This document shows, piece by piece, positions 1 to 9,276 of a stretch of DNA of 64,000 bases. The notes beneath the pieces were generated by a model that was given only the letters and a program-made list of their open reading frames with translations, made no database searches and had not been told where the DNA came from. Each line of letters opens with the position of its first letter. Positions within the stretch are counted from its first letter, which is position 1. A program made the translations under genes and the position numbers. Source of the DNA: Helicobacter saguini (GTDB lineage: Bacteria > Campylobacterota > Campylobacteria > Campylobacterales > Helicobacteraceae); NCBI RefSeq assembly GCF_000762875.2, contig NZ_JRMP02000001.1:62001-126000 (forward strand). Reading direction: 5' to 3'.

Positions 1-1
1 A

Positions 2-295
2 ATCGAAGCGCAATTCTGGATTATGATGGTAGGTATTGTATTCTACTTCTCATCAATGTGGATTGCTGGTATCGTGCAGGGTATGATGTGGAGAGATATT
101 ACTGAGCTAGGTCAGCTTAAGTATTCATTTATTGATACCGTTATACAGCTTAAGCCTTATTATACGCTAAGAGCTTTAGGCGGTGCGTTATACTTAGTAG
201 GCTTTGTGATGTTTATCTATAATATTGTTATGACCATTGTAGCAGCTAAAGAGCTTAAAAAAGAGCCTGAGTTTGCTTCACCTATGGCGTCTTAA
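2..295 (+). CDS. ccoN: cbb3-type cytochrome c oxidase subunit I, C-terminal part
   Basis: The frame is open to the left edge, so only about the last 97 residues are present. They form hydrophobic helices (with the motif GIVFYFSSMWIAGIVQGMMW) ending in a short charged tail. CcoN is the catalytic heme-copper subunit of the high-affinity terminal oxidase in the inner membrane. The assignment rests mainly on context: ccoO, ccoQ and ccoP follow directly on the same strand, with ccoO starting 10 bases after this stop behind a strong AAGGAGG ribosome site. The heme- and copper-binding histidines lie outside the window. Confidence 0.93.
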   Translation: MEAQFWIMMVGIVFYFSSMWIAGIVQGMMWRDITELGQLKYSFIDTVIQLKPYYTLRALGGALYLVGFVMFIYNIVMTIVAAKELKKEPEFASPMAS

Positions 296-305
296 GGAGG
301 ATTAA

Positions 306-1004
306 ATGTTTAGTTGGCTTGAAAAAAACCCATTCTTTTTTACGGTAGCCTTTTTGGTTGCTTTCTCTATTGCTGGGCTAGTGCAGATTATCCCTGACTT
401 TAGAAAGTCATCACAGCCTATTGAGGGCTTACGACCGCTAACCGTGCTAGAGACTGCTGGACGTGATGTATATATGAAAGAGGGCTGCTATAACTGCCAC
501 TCACAGCTTATTCGTGAATTTAAAAGCGAGGTTATGAGATATGGTATGCACAGCCTTAGCGGTGAGTATGCGTATGATAGACCTTTCCTTTGGGGCTCTA
601 AACGCACAGGTCCAGATTTGCATAGAATCGGCGATAGAAGTAGTAGCGACTGGCATGCTAATCACATGTGGGAGCCTATATCTGTCGTGCCTAATTCTAT
701 TATGCCAGCATACAAGCACCTTTATACTAAAAAGGTTGATTTTGAGACTGCGTATGCAGAGGCTTTAACGCAAAAGAAAGTCTTTAATGTTCCTTATGAT
801 GTTGATGGTATGAAAAATAGCATTAAACTAGGCACACTAGAGCAAGCTCAAGCCCAGTTTAAAGAGGACGCCGCAAAAGTGGTAGAAGAGATGAAAAATG
901 AGAAAACTACTCAAATATTTAACGATGGTAATGGCGAGATTACTGAAATCGTAGCCTTGATTGCTTACTTAAATAGCTTGGGTCAAAGTCGCATTGTGAA
1001 ATAA
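306..1004 (+). CDS. ccoO: cbb3-type cytochrome c oxidase subunit II (monoheme)
   Basis: This 232-residue protein has one N-terminal membrane anchor (about residues 8-29) and a periplasmic domain with a single CxxCH heme site, CYNCH at residues 61-65. That is the CcoO layout. It passes electrons to CcoN in microaerobic respiration. Later Met-rich stretches (VPNSIMPAY) may supply the axial Met ligand. AAGGAGG lies just before the ATG. The length is normal for epsilonproteobacteria and there are no repeat insertions, unlike many other genes in the window. Confidence 0.97.
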   Translation: MFSWLEKNPFFFTVAFLVAFSIAGLVQIIPDFRKSSQPIEGLRPLTVLETAGRDVYMKEGCYNCHSQLIREFKSEVMRYGMHSLSGEYAYDRPFLWGSKRTGPDLHRIGDRSSSDWHANHMWEPISVVPNSIMPAYKHLYTKKVDFETAYAEALTQKKVFNVPYDVDGMKNSIKLGTLEQAQAQFKEDAAKVVEEMKNEKTTQIFNDGNGEITEIVALIAYLNSLGQSRIVK

Positions 1005-1025
1005 TGGAATCTAAAAGGATTTATT

Positions 1026-1268
1026 ATGGAAAAGATAACTGCGATGGAGTTTTTTTTTAGTCTAAAAGGGATTTACTTTTTTAGCATTGTGTTTTTGGTG
1101 ATTTGGCTTTATTCTTATATCATTTATCTTTACAGGGCGCAACGCACAGGCAAGGTAGATTATGAGAAATATGCTAAGTTAGCCTTAAATGACGACTTAA
1201 ATGACGAGTTGATAGAATCTTGTGATGATACAAAAGTGAAAGGAGAAGATAATGGGTTGGTTAAGTGA
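1026..1268 (+). CDS. ccoQ: cbb3 oxidase small subunit CcoQ-like
   Basis: An 80-residue protein with one membrane helix (about residues 13-36) and a hydrophilic tail, between ccoO and ccoP as expected for CcoQ, which stabilises the oxidase. Its end overlaps the ccoP start by 17 bases, suggesting translational coupling. A run of T residues near the start codon encodes Phe-Phe-Phe. The tail contains the Ile-Glu-Ser signature of the octamer repeat (DELIESCDD), so the repeat may have touched even this gene. The call rests on position and size; CcoQ is poorly conserved. Confidence 0.85.
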   Translation: MEKITAMEFFFSLKGIYFFSIVFLVIWLYSYIIYLYRAQRTGKVDYEKYAKLALNDDLNDELIESCDDTKVKGEDNGLVK

Positions 1269-2139
1269 TCATGTGAATCTAATAGGGTTTATAGGCGCGA
1301 TAGTTATTCTATTGCTAACTATTGTAACCGTTTGGAATCTTATTAAAAAGATGAAAACTGAAAGTGGCGGTGGAGAGCTTACGTCGCATGAGTGGGATGG
1401 CATTCGCGAGTTTAGTAATAACATTCCTACCGGGTGGCTTTTATCACTATTAGTCCTAATCGTGTGGGCTATATGGTATGTGCTTATCGGCTATCCGCTT
1501 AACTCATATTCGCAAATCGGCGAGTATAACGAGGAGTCAAAGGCATATAACGCACGATTTGAGACTATCCATGCGAATTTGGATGAGGCAGGATTGCGTG
1601 AAATGGGCGAGCAAATCTTTATGGTTCAGTGCGCACAATGTCATGGCTTAACCGCTGAGGGCAACGATGGCAAGGCACAGAATCTTACTCACTGGGGCAA
1701 GGTTGATGGCGTAATTGATACGATTAAGCATGGTAGTGCTGGATTGTATTTGGCTAATCTTGATACTAATGAGATGATGATGAGCGAGGGCTTACTAACC
1801 GAAGACAAGGACATCCAAGCTGTAGCGCAATATGTAATGGCTGAAATCGTAGGTGATAAATCACGCAACTATGACGCCGAGCTAGTCGCACATGGCAAGG
1901 AGCTATTTAATGGCGATGGCACTTGCTTTAGCTGCCATGGTGAAAATGGACAATGGACTGAGGAAAGCCCCGCTCCAAACCTAGCTCTTTATGGTAAAAA
2001 AGAGTTTTTGGAAAATGTGTTAAAACACGGCAAAAAGGGCAACATCGGCGTTATGCCTAACTTTGAGTATCTAAATCTTAGCGATAAAGAATACGAAGCC
2101 TTGCAAGTGTTTATCGCGGCTAAAAAGAATATTGATTAA
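1252..2139 (+). CDS. ccoP: cbb3 oxidase diheme subunit III
   Basis: A 295-residue protein with two membrane segments (about 8-31 and 62-81), then two c-type cytochrome domains with heme sites CAQCH (127-131) and CFSCH (225-229). CcoP takes electrons from periplasmic cytochrome c or the bc1 complex and hands them to CcoO/CcoN. The start ATG lies inside the end of ccoQ. Length and domain order match the epsilonproteobacterial family. No repeat insertion is visible. Confidence 0.97.
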   Translation: MGWLSDHVNLIGFIGAIVILLLTIVTVWNLIKKMKTESGGGELTSHEWDGIREFSNNIPTGWLLSLLVLIVWAIWYVLIGYPLNSYSQIGEYNEESKAYNARFETIHANLDEAGLREMGEQIFMVQCAQCHGLTAEGNDGKAQNLTHWGKVDGVIDTIKHGSAGLYLANLDTNEMMMSEGLLTEDKDIQAVAQYVMAEIVGDKSRNYDAELVAHGKELFNGDGTCFSCHGENGQWTEESPAPNLALYGKKEFLENVLKHGKKGNIGVMPNFEYLNLSDKEYEALQVFIAAKKNID

Positions 2140-2148
2140 GGAGTGAGT

Positions 2149-2352
2149 ATGCAAACGATTGTGAATATTTTGAATAGTTTGGTTGGGTATTTGTTGGCAG
2201 TCTTGCTTGTGGTTGGTGCGGCGGCTATCGTGGGCTATAATGCGATACGCATTCAAAGCGATACGGCGACTAAGTATTACACGCTTGATACGCAGGATTT
2301 GCAAAAGAAAAACACCGCTAATCAAAACGCCTTTAAGCCGCTTGAGAAGTAG
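2149..2352 (+). CDS. small membrane protein downstream of ccoP (DUF4006-like)
   Basis: A 67-residue protein with one strong membrane helix (LVGYLLAVLLVVGAAAIVGY) followed by a polar tail. It starts 9 bases after ccoP. A GTG at 2143 is in frame, but the ATG at 2149 has AAGGAG at 2138-2143 with a 5-base gap and is the better start. In Helicobacter and Campylobacter a small DUF4006 protein regularly follows ccoP; position, size and topology fit. A role in oxidase assembly or stability is inferred only. Confidence 0.7.
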   Translation: MQTIVNILNSLVGYLLAVLLVVGAAAIVGYNAIRIQSDTATKYYTLDTQDLQKKNTANQNAFKPLEK

Positions 2353-2803
2353 GGTTTTTGTCATTGCGAGACTTGTTTATTTGGCAAGGCGTGGCAATCT
2401 ATAGAATCTAGATTCTATCCTTTTTAGGATAGGCGTAGGAAATCGTCAAACTAGATTCTAATTTGTTCTTTGTTTTTTAAAGTTTTAAGATTTATAGAAT
2501 CTATCCACTTCTTTTAAAAGGGTGGTGGGTGGGCTTTTAGGCTTTGCGAAGCGAAAGTTAGATTCTATCCACTCTAAAAAAGGGTGGTGGGCGGGCGATA
2601 GGTATTCGTCAATTAGATTCTATATTTTAAAACTTTTTGGTATTTTAGTTTGTAGGTTGCTAGATTCTATTTTTAGAATCTAGCTTAGGTTTTCTTGCAT
2701 TTGTTTATAGAATCTAGATTCTATCCATTGACTTAAAAAGGGCGATGGGTATTTACTAAGCAAGATTCTATAAAAAGGCAAAATTTATTTTAAAGGATAA
2801 AAA
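2353..2803 (+). repeat. Repeat-packed intergenic region behind the cco operon
   Basis: No gene is visible. The stretch begins with a TCATTGCGAG...GGCAATC element (2359-2400), followed by palindromic TAGAATCTAGATTCTA units (2400-2416) and three G-rich cores of the AAAGGGTGGTGGGTGGGC type (about 2516-2540, 2578-2603, and a decayed one near 2735-2750), each beside an octamer AGATTCTA. The same cores occur inside coding regions elsewhere in the window, so this is an intergenic sample of the invading repeats. Confidence 0.8.
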
Positions 2804-2911
2804 ATGAAATTTACAGCATTAGAAAAATTCACAGCGGCGGTTCTATTTTGTGTGGCAATCTTTACAATCGTTCTAACGATTTCCCCTTACCACTATCTCC
2901 ACGCCGTATAG
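2804..2911 (+). CDS. Predicted 35-residue single-helix membrane protein
   Basis: A short ORF with AAGGAT upstream of the ATG (2796-2801). It encodes MKFTALEKFTAAVLFCVAIF and then a hydrophobic run ending in PYHYLHAV: one membrane helix with a short His-rich end. It is free of octamer repeats although the DNA just upstream is full of them, which argues it is a maintained gene. No family is recognised. It may be a small oxidase or envelope protein given its place behind cco, but this is a guess. Confidence 0.45.
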   Translation: MKFTALEKFTAAVLFCVAIFTIVLTISPYHYLHAV

Positions 2912-2923
2912 ACATACTAGTTG

Positions 2924-2929
2924 TATAAT
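2924..2929 (+). promoter_or_regulatory. Orphan extended -10-like TATAAT
   Basis: TTGTATAAT faces right with no gene downstream on this strand. About 30 bases later come small hairpins (GAGTGT 2956-2961 with ACACTC 2973-2978). This could be a small RNA running toward the 3' end of the opposite-strand gene at 3086, but nothing more supports it. Confidence 0.25.
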
Positions 2930-3085
2930 TTGAATTAGTAAGTGTAAAGCCTTGCGAGTGTTTATATCTTATACACTCTAAAGCTTGAAAGTTTATTGTT
3001 CAAAAAAGATTTTATGCACAAAATACATGACAAAACTACAAAACTTTTAAAGCAAGATAATTTGAGTAATTTAGATTTTGTAATA

Positions 3086-3439
3086 TTATTCCATTACTTT
3101 TAGAATACTATCTTTTATTTCTATTGGATTTTCATCATATTTTCTTACAACATCCTCTAGTGCCTCAAATAATTCTTCAAATTCTTCTCTATTTTCTCTT
3201 CTAAAAATTAATATTTTAGTTAATGCACTAACAGCATAATCTATCTTTTTGTCATTTGAGACATTTTTCATAGAAGTTATGTCGCCTTTTAGGCTAAGTC
3301 CTAGCTTTCCAAACTTAAATAGTTTTATTGGATTCCAAAACCTTTTAAGCAAAAAAGGAGCAAATGCACTTGCAATTTTAAATATACCCTGTATTTTATC
3401 AAACAATTCCTCATCCTCTAATTTATCTATTGGCTTCAT
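3086..3439 (-). CDS. Hypothetical 117-residue protein
   Basis: Not recognised. It starts MKPIDKLEDEELFDKIQGIF and has a moderately hydrophobic middle (IASAFAPFLLKRFWNPIKLF) without a clear membrane helix or signal peptide. The second half is acidic and helical (REEFEELFEALEDVVRKYDE). A weak GGTAA precedes the ATG (GTAATTTATG). Composition is ordinary and octamer repeats are absent. It stands alone, convergent with the small ORF at 2804. Confidence 0.6.
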   Translation of the reverse strand: MKPIDKLEDEELFDKIQGIFKIASAFAPFLLKRFWNPIKLFKFGKLGLSLKGDITSMKNVSNDKKIDYAVSALTKILIFRRENREEFEELFEALEDVVRKYDENPIEIKDSILKVME

Positions 3440-3746
3440 AAATTACCTTTACATTCACATTATACAAAAGTAGCTCTACTTAAGAATAATATAAACACAA
3501 ACTTGGGATTTAATAGCAAAAGGCTATCTTACTCACAAGGACTAACATAAACAAAGATATATGCAAATCTGCTAAACTTATAGAATCTTCATATTATATA
3601 AGCTTAAACTGAGATAATAACAATATATACTCTAACTTTGAATAAAGCAAATTGTATTCCATTATAAAGAAACTACTAAAGTAGTTTAAATGCATCTAAT
3701 CTTCATATTTAGATTCTATAATTATGTATTTTTTTAAGGAGAGATT
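3440..3746. other. AT-rich intergenic stretch with one hairpin
   Basis: No gene is seen. It probably carries the promoter of the minus-strand gene ending at 3439 and that of the phase-variable gene starting at 3747. A perfect hairpin AAACTAC-TAAA-GTAGTTT lies at 3670-3687, without a T run. Two octamer copies occur near 3585 and 3710. Confidence 0.5.
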
Positions 3747-5530
3747 ATGCTAGATTCTAAGATTAAATGTGATAATGGGGGGGGGGGGGTAAATACCTAT
3801 TAATTTCGTCTCTTTTTAAACGCAACAAAGATTCTATAAATATTACAGAATCTATAAATAAAAATATCGATGTTAAAGATTCTATAGAATCTAAACAGAG
3901 CTATATTAATAAACAAGATTCTATAAATCCTAGTGATATTAATAAAGATATAGAATCTAATCATAAAAATTCCGCCAAAATAGATTCTAAACAAAGCGAA
4001 TCTGCACAAAACCATACCAAAAACCAAGATTTTAACAATAAAGATTCTAACCAAAACTACAACATAGAATCTAAAACCCAAGATTCTAACAAAACCTTAT
4101 CAAATATCTTTTTTTACGCTTACATCATTTTCCTTGCCTTGCTCTGTCTTAGCTTTGGAGCGATTATGTTTCCTTTTGGTGATGATTTTCTTTATACCTC
4201 AAATGCCTCTGTGTTTTATTCCCCTACTAATTTTGCTCACGCATTTACCCCTATTTTGTGGCAGCGGGGTCGGCATATCGCTGATATTTTGATGGCTTTA
4301 AGCCTTCGTCCTTTTGGTGAGATTTTGATTTCTTTTGGACTTAGCGTGACTATTGCATATAAAATCGTGGCTAGTTTTTTTGTATGTGTGTTTTATTTTT
4401 TAGCCTTTATTTCATATTCGCTTTTAGTGTATTTTCTAAACGGCAAGAAGGATTTTAGGATTATTTTTATATTTACTTCGCTAATTATTATTTGCATATT
4501 TCATAGGGCTGATTATATCAATTTTGCCGCATATCTTGGCTCGGCTGGACTATCAATGCTTGTATTTTTACCCATTTTGCATTATTTTTTATTTAATGTG
4601 GAGTATCGATATAGTGCTGATTCTACTATAAATATTCCTTTGACCTTACTGTTTGTGTATTTTGCTAGTTTCCAAATAGAGCCCTCAAGCCTTATAGTTT
4701 TTGGACTTTGCGTATTTATCGCCCTTTATTACATTGCTACTAGATTCTATAAAAATATTAATATGTGGTTTTATATTATTTCTTTTATTGTGCTTGTGCC
4801 TTTAAGTGTGGCTATGACGACATTTTCAGGGCGTGGTAGGACGCAAAGGGAGATGATTGCTGATTTTAGCTATTTAGATTCTATGATTACATATATTAGA
4901 GCTTTTATTAAAAATTATTACTTTTTACATATTAATCAATTGCTTGTAGCTGCGATAATTATATGTTTTGGAATCTTTATTTATATTCTAATAAAACGCA
5001 AAATTGCCAAGATTCTTTATATTCAATTTGCCCTTTTAACTATCGGCATTGTTGGGATGTTGGGCTTTGCGGCAATTCGTGTGCCTGGCATTTATTTCCC
5101 TTGCATTATCATTTTGCTAACATTATTTTCATTTGTCCTTGCGTTTAGGTATTCTAGGATTTTTATTATTAGATTAATAATAAATACGTTTTTGATAAGT
5201 GGCGTGGCTGCCTTAATTTGCGATAGTATAAGCGTGTATGAGAGCGAGTTTAAACGTCTTAGTCCTTATAAAGATTCTATAAATAATCTTATCTTACTTT
5301 ATAAAAATGCTGAAGAAAAGGGCTTAGATAAGCTAATAATAACCCCGCAAGATATACAAAAATATCACTTGCAAATGCAAAATATCACAACAGATTCTAA
5401 AAGCTTTAGCAATAGCACGATAAGCTCTTGGATGCAATATTATGGTTTTACTACTAAGTATATTAAAATTTTTTTAGAAGATTCTAATGATGAAGATTCT
5501 AAAGATTCTAAGGATAATGTCAATGAATAG
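3747..5530 (+). CDS. Phase-variable GT-C-like polytopic membrane protein, OFF
   Basis: AAGGAGAG precedes ATG 3747, which opens MLDSKIKCDN and runs into 13 G (3777-3789); the frame then stops at TAA 3801. The body, from 3791 to 5530, is in another frame: 14 or 11 G would join them into one protein of about 594 residues. After the tract come roughly 95 residues rich in DSI/IES repeats, then many membrane helices with GDDFLYTS near the first periplasmic loop and a soluble C-terminal end. This resembles GT-C-type glycosyltransferases (possibly DUF6056), which move sugars from polyprenyl carriers. Its neighbour is a GT2 transferase, overlapping by 8 bases. The function is inferred from topology and context. 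Confidence 0.75.
3777..3789 (+). repeat. Poly-G tract (13 G), phase switch
   Basis: Thirteen consecutive G ten codons after the start of the GT-C-like gene. The current length leads to TAA at 3801; 11 or 14 G would open the full frame. The run is followed by TAA, as at most other G tracts in this window. Confidence 0.9.
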
Positions 5531-6677
5531 AAATATAGAATCTAATATTACAGAATCTAGTTTTATAGAATCTAGCCGCGATAAAAAGCCCATTTTAAGC
5601 GTTGTTATTCCTTGCTATAATGAAAGTGAAATCATAAATCTAACGCATACAAAAATGTGTGAAAAACTAAGCGAGTTGATTATGGAATCTAAGATAGATT
5701 CTAAAAGTTTTATATGCTACATTGATGATGGGAGTAAGGATAATACGTGGGAGATGTTGCAAAAATTCGCCCTAGATTCTAAAGATTCTAATAAAATTAT
5801 AGAATCTAACTCCCCTTTAAAAGGGTGGTGGGTGGACGATAGGTTAGATTCTATAGAATCTAGCAACGCTTTTAAAATCACAGAATCTAATTTAGATTCT
5901 ATAGAATCTAGCCACCCTTTTAATAATAAAATCCACACAACCGCCATAAAGCTTTCACGCAATGTAGGGCATCAAAACGCCTTGCTAGCCGGGCTTTCCT
6001 TTGTCAAAGATAAGTGTGATTGTGTTATTAGCATTGATGCGGATTTGCAGGATGATATTGGCGTGTTTTCGCAATTTATTAGCGAGTATAAAAATGGCTG
6101 TGATATTGTGTATGGTGTGCGGCAAAATCGCGAAACCGACTCGATTTTCAAACGCAAAAGTGCGGTGTTTTTCTATGATTTTATGAAGTTTTTGGGTGTA
6201 AATATCGTGCATAATCACGCGGATTTTCGCCTTTTATCGCACCGCGCTTTAGAATCTTTATTGCAGTTTAAGGAGGCAAATTTATTTTTGCGTGGCATTA
6301 TTCCGCTTTTAGGCTTTAAGAGTGCGTGCGTGGGCTATAATCGCTTGAGACGCGAGGCAGGAGTTAGCAAATATCCGCTTAGGAAAATGCTGGCGTTTGC
6401 GTGGGGCGGGATTACGAGTTTCTCTATTGCGCCTTTGAGGCTTGTCGCTACTTTGGGCTTTGTTTTTTTTATTTTCTCTTTGCTGCTAGGCGTTTATGTG
6501 CTTTATGTGCGTTTTTTTACTGAATCTTATGAAATCGGCTGGGCATCCACGCTTATCCCCCTTAGCTTTTTTAGCGGTATCCAAATGCTAAGTCTAGGCA
6601 TAATCGGCGAATACATCGCCAAAATCTACGCCGAAACCAAACACCGCCCAAAATACTTTATAGAATCTGTTGTGTGA
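5523..6677 (+). CDS. GT2 glycosyltransferase, dolichol-phosphate mannosyltransferase-like
   Basis: A 384-residue enzyme. The domain starts with LSVVIPCYNE (25-34), DDGSKDNT (68-75), RNVGHQNALLAGL (146-158) and DADLQDD (172-178), all typical of polyprenyl-phosphate sugar synthases, and ends with two membrane helices. Between the second and third motifs there is an insert of about 55 residues (84-138) of DSK/IES units plus GWWVDDR, a translated G-rich core. It probably loads a sugar onto a lipid carrier for the GT-C partner just upstream. ATG 5523 is preferred (AAGGA at 5510-5514); in-frame ATGs at 5487 and 5517 are alternatives. Confidence 0.88.
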   Translation: MNRNIESNITESSFIESSRDKKPILSVVIPCYNESEIINLTHTKMCEKLSELIMESKIDSKSFICYIDDGSKDNTWEMLQKFALDSKDSNKIIESNSPLKGWWVDDRLDSIESSNAFKITESNLDSIESSHPFNNKIHTTAIKLSRNVGHQNALLAGLSFVKDKCDCVISIDADLQDDIGVFSQFISEYKNGCDIVYGVRQNRETDSIFKRKSAVFFYDFMKFLGVNIVHNHADFRLLSHRALESLLQFKEANLFLRGIIPLLGFKSACVGYNRLRREAGVSKYPLRKMLAFAWGGITSFSIAPLRLVATLGFVFFIFSLLLGVYVLYVRFFTESYEIGWASTLIPLSFFSGIQMLSLGIIGEYIAKIYAETKHRPKYFIESVV

Positions 6678-6684
6678 TTAGAAT

Positions 6685-7023
6685 CTATTGCTTCAGCACC
6701 GCACTAACACGCGATACACTATCATTTTTAGCAAGGCTTAAGCGGATTATAGAATCTTGTCTCGCCTTTAGAGAATGCGGTATATTCGCATCTAAGGCTA
6801 TCATATCAAGCGTTTGCATATCAAGCTTTTGCCCTTGCACCTCAAACTCAATGCTACCACTTAGCACTTGCACGAAAATGCTAAATGGCGCTTTATGCTC
6901 TTTCATTACAGAATCTTTTGCCATTGCTATTCTTATCTCTTTTGCAGAATCATTTTGTGTCATCACTTCGATATTTACTTCACCTGCCTTAAACGTGGCA
7001 TTTTTCCAACTTATTATTTGCAT
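6685..7023 (-). CDS. Cupin-domain protein
   Basis: A 112-residue protein whose pattern of short beta strands (VQVLSGSIEFEVQGQKLDMQ, then LDMIALDANIPHSLKA) is that of a single-domain cupin. The last histidine in IPHSL and the His in MKEHKAPFSIFV could bind metal. A single-domain cupin can be an isomerase, a dioxygenase or a sensor; the substrate is unknown. It converges with the GT2 gene, 7 bases away, and lies between glycan genes. Ribosome site AAAGGATAACAAATG. Confidence 0.7.
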   Translation of the reverse strand: MQIISWKNATFKAGEVNIEVMTQNDSAKEIRIAMAKDSVMKEHKAPFSIFVQVLSGSIEFEVQGQKLDMQTLDMIALDANIPHSLKARQDSIIRLSLAKNDSVSRVSAVLKQ

Positions 7024-7104
7024 TTGTTATCCTTTTTAGAATCTATTTTTGGAATTTTATATTTTAAGATAAGAAAATTTTTTAACTGATGTTAAGACAA
7101 TATG

Positions 7105-8461
7105 TTAGTTACTGTGTGTTTTAGATAAAAATCGCCTAAGTTTTTTTATAAAATCTCTTGGTTTTAAACGATAAACAATCATATCGTTTATAAACTTGGC
7201 TAGTTTGTGATAGCGAAGCAATGTTGATAAACCTTGTATTTTTTGCATTTCTTTATCAAAATATAGAATCTTTTTTGCATTTTCATTTTTTATCCATAGC
7301 CATTGACCTTTGCCGCGGCGAAAGGCATCTTTTGGGCTTTGGGAAAAAATAGATTCTAAAAAGGCTTTTAACTTTTCTTTATGGGCTTTTAGCTCGTTTA
7401 TATCATTTAGAAAAACAGGCTCTTTTAGCATTTGCAAATATGCTTCTTTGTCATTATCAATGCGTTTAACTTCGGCAATTAGCGAATCTATATCAGGGAA
7501 ATCATGCGCGTTTATAAAAGATTTTGGGTTAATTCTATACTTTATTAAATCTTGTGAAATATGCGGGAGTTTTGTATCAATTTTTAGGTTTTTGTATTTT
7601 GTATTTTTAAATTCTATATTAGAATCTTTTGTGGATTCTTTTATAGAATCTTGCGGACTAGATTTTATAACTTTATTATTTTCGTAGTTTAAATTTTTGA
7701 AATTTTTAGAATCTAAAGTTCTAGATTCTATATATTTATTACTAGAGTGAGTTACCCCCCCCCGTTACACAACTAGATTCTATATCTTTAGAATCTTTTT
7801 TAGAATCTAAGTCCATAAGTCGCAAGGATGTATCGCCCCAGTATATCGGCACACAACCCGCAGCAAAGGCATCAAATAGCTTTTCGGTTAAATATCCTGG
7901 ATAGCTTGAGTTTTCAAAACATAGATTAAATTTGTAATCTTTTAGCCATTCAATTTTGTTTTTTATGGCAAAGCCTATATTGTTTGCATGTTTTCCACCA
8001 GAATCTACTTTTTTATATTCATTTAGAGCTTTGAAAACTTCTTCTCTAGTATCAGTGAATGGATGCCATACATTGCTAACCATATAACCACAAAATTTTG
8101 TTTTAAATTTTATATCTTTGGTTTCACTTAAATGTTTATTGACAATTATCTTAAAATCATCTCGCAAAAGTGCATAATTAATTTGAAAATGTCTATCTTC
8201 AAACTCTAAGCAATCAAAGTCAATAGCATAATCAGCTGCATTAAAATCAGCCCTAACATTTTCTCCTGTGGCATAAATCCTAACACAATCATATCGTAAA
8301 TGCTCATAACCATAAGGTCCATAAATGATAAAATCTGGCTCTTTGGAATAAATCACATTAAATTTATCCTGTAATAATTTGACATAAAAATTTTCATAGA
8401 AATTTTGCTCTGTGTCTTGTGTGTGCCAGTCTAGAATGCGAAGTTTTATATTCTTTTTCAC
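7105..8461 (-). CDS. Phase-variable alpha-1,3-fucosyltransferase (GT10), OFF
   Basis: The first 239 residues (8461 to 7742) carry the GT10 core, notably CFENSSYPGYLTEKLFDAF and PIYWGD, which bind GDP-fucose in the H. pylori FutA/FutB family. A run of 9 G (7755-7763 on the minus strand) then leads to a stop at 7742. The remainder is intact in the next frame from the tract to 7105, including INPKSFINAHDFPDID, which matches the family C-terminal part. Eight or 11 G would give about 452 residues. The tract sits in an inserted DSK/IES block within the catalytic domain. Product when ON: fucosylated, Lewis-like LPS or glycan, by family knowledge. No ribosome site is obvious beyond AGAGAATTTAAGTG near 8465. 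Confidence 0.85.
7755..7763 (-). repeat. Poly-G tract (9 G on minus strand), phase switch
   Basis: Nine G read on the coding strand, followed by TAACTCA. The same flank, TAACTCA, follows the tract in the gene at 39898. At 9 G the fucosyltransferase is truncated; one base fewer or two more restores it. Confidence 0.9.
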
Positions 8462-8592
8462 TTAAATTCTCTTTATAAATTTATTCTTAGTATAAAATAT
8501 TAAAATCACACAAAATAGATTCTAAAAAACTTTCGCGTATATTATAAAACTAATATAAATATTTTGCGTAAGTAATTAACGAAGGATAAAAG

Positions 8593-8877
8593 TTATTTTC
8601 TCGGTGGATTTGGTGGTGTTGTTACGATGATTTCATCCTTAATTTTATCATAAAGTCCTTGTCCTATACCCTTTACATTCATAATGTCTTCTTTATTTTT
8701 AAAGCGAGTTTTATTGCGATACTCAATAATTGCTTTTGCTTTTGAAGGACCAATACCATTCAATGTGGTCAATTCCTTTTCACTTGCAATATTAATATTT
8801 ACCTTAGCAAACATAAAACCACCAAACCATAAAATTAGTATCAAAACAAACATTTTTTTTAAACCACTTGATAACAT
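8593..8877 (-). CDS. ComEA-like helix-hairpin-helix protein
   Basis: 94 residues: a hydrophobic N-terminal anchor or signal (LKKMFVLILILWFGGFMFA), then VNINIASEKELTTLNGIGPSKAKAIIEYR and a second hairpin, VKGIGQGLYDKI. This is the (HhH)2 DNA-binding module of ComEA, which holds incoming DNA in the periplasm during transformation. The short length is typical of epsilonproteobacterial versions. It is a solitary gene. Natural transformation is relevant here because an uptake-sequence role is one explanation for the octamer repeats. Confidence 0.85.
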   Translation of the reverse strand: MLSSGLKKMFVLILILWFGGFMFAKVNINIASEKELTTLNGIGPSKAKAIIEYRNKTRFKNKEDIMNVKGIGQGLYDKIKDEIIVTTPPNPPRK

Positions 8878-9276
8878 ATAGACTCCTTTGATGTCCTAAA
8901 ATAATTTCACTATTGTATCTAAAAATACAGCAATATGAAATATTTTTGTTAAATTTTTATTTTATGAGTCGCAAAAAAATAAACGTCTTTTATTGTTTAA
9001 TATTAAATTTTGCTACAATCTAGAATAATTCCTATAATCTAAGATAAACTATATGGCGTTAATCTATAAAATTATAATTTAAGGTACAATATATTAAGAC
9101 TCTAATATGTTGCAGAATTTTATTAAAACAAACAAAAAAGTCAAATACTTCAAATAATAAAAAAAATCAAAATGCAATTATCAATGAATCTGCTTTCAAT
9201 ATATGGTAGTTTTAACCATATAATTTATTATATCTAGCGTAAATAAGCAGTTTTAGAGTAAGAGTGTATAGAAAAC
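8878..9276. other. Intergenic region without recognisable gene
   Basis: About 400 bases of very AT-rich DNA. It should hold the promoter of the ComEA-like gene and the 3' end of the lipoprotein transcript. It is almost free of octamer repeats (TCTAGAATAATTC near 9018 is only a partial match). No hairpin with a T run is convincing. Confidence 0.4.

Noticed and set aside
3800-4081. Minus-strand ORF of 93 codons rich in Phe, Arg, Ile, Tyr
   Set aside because: It is the reverse reading of the octamer block of the phase-variable GT-C-like gene. Such FRIY-rich frames appear wherever octamers are dense.
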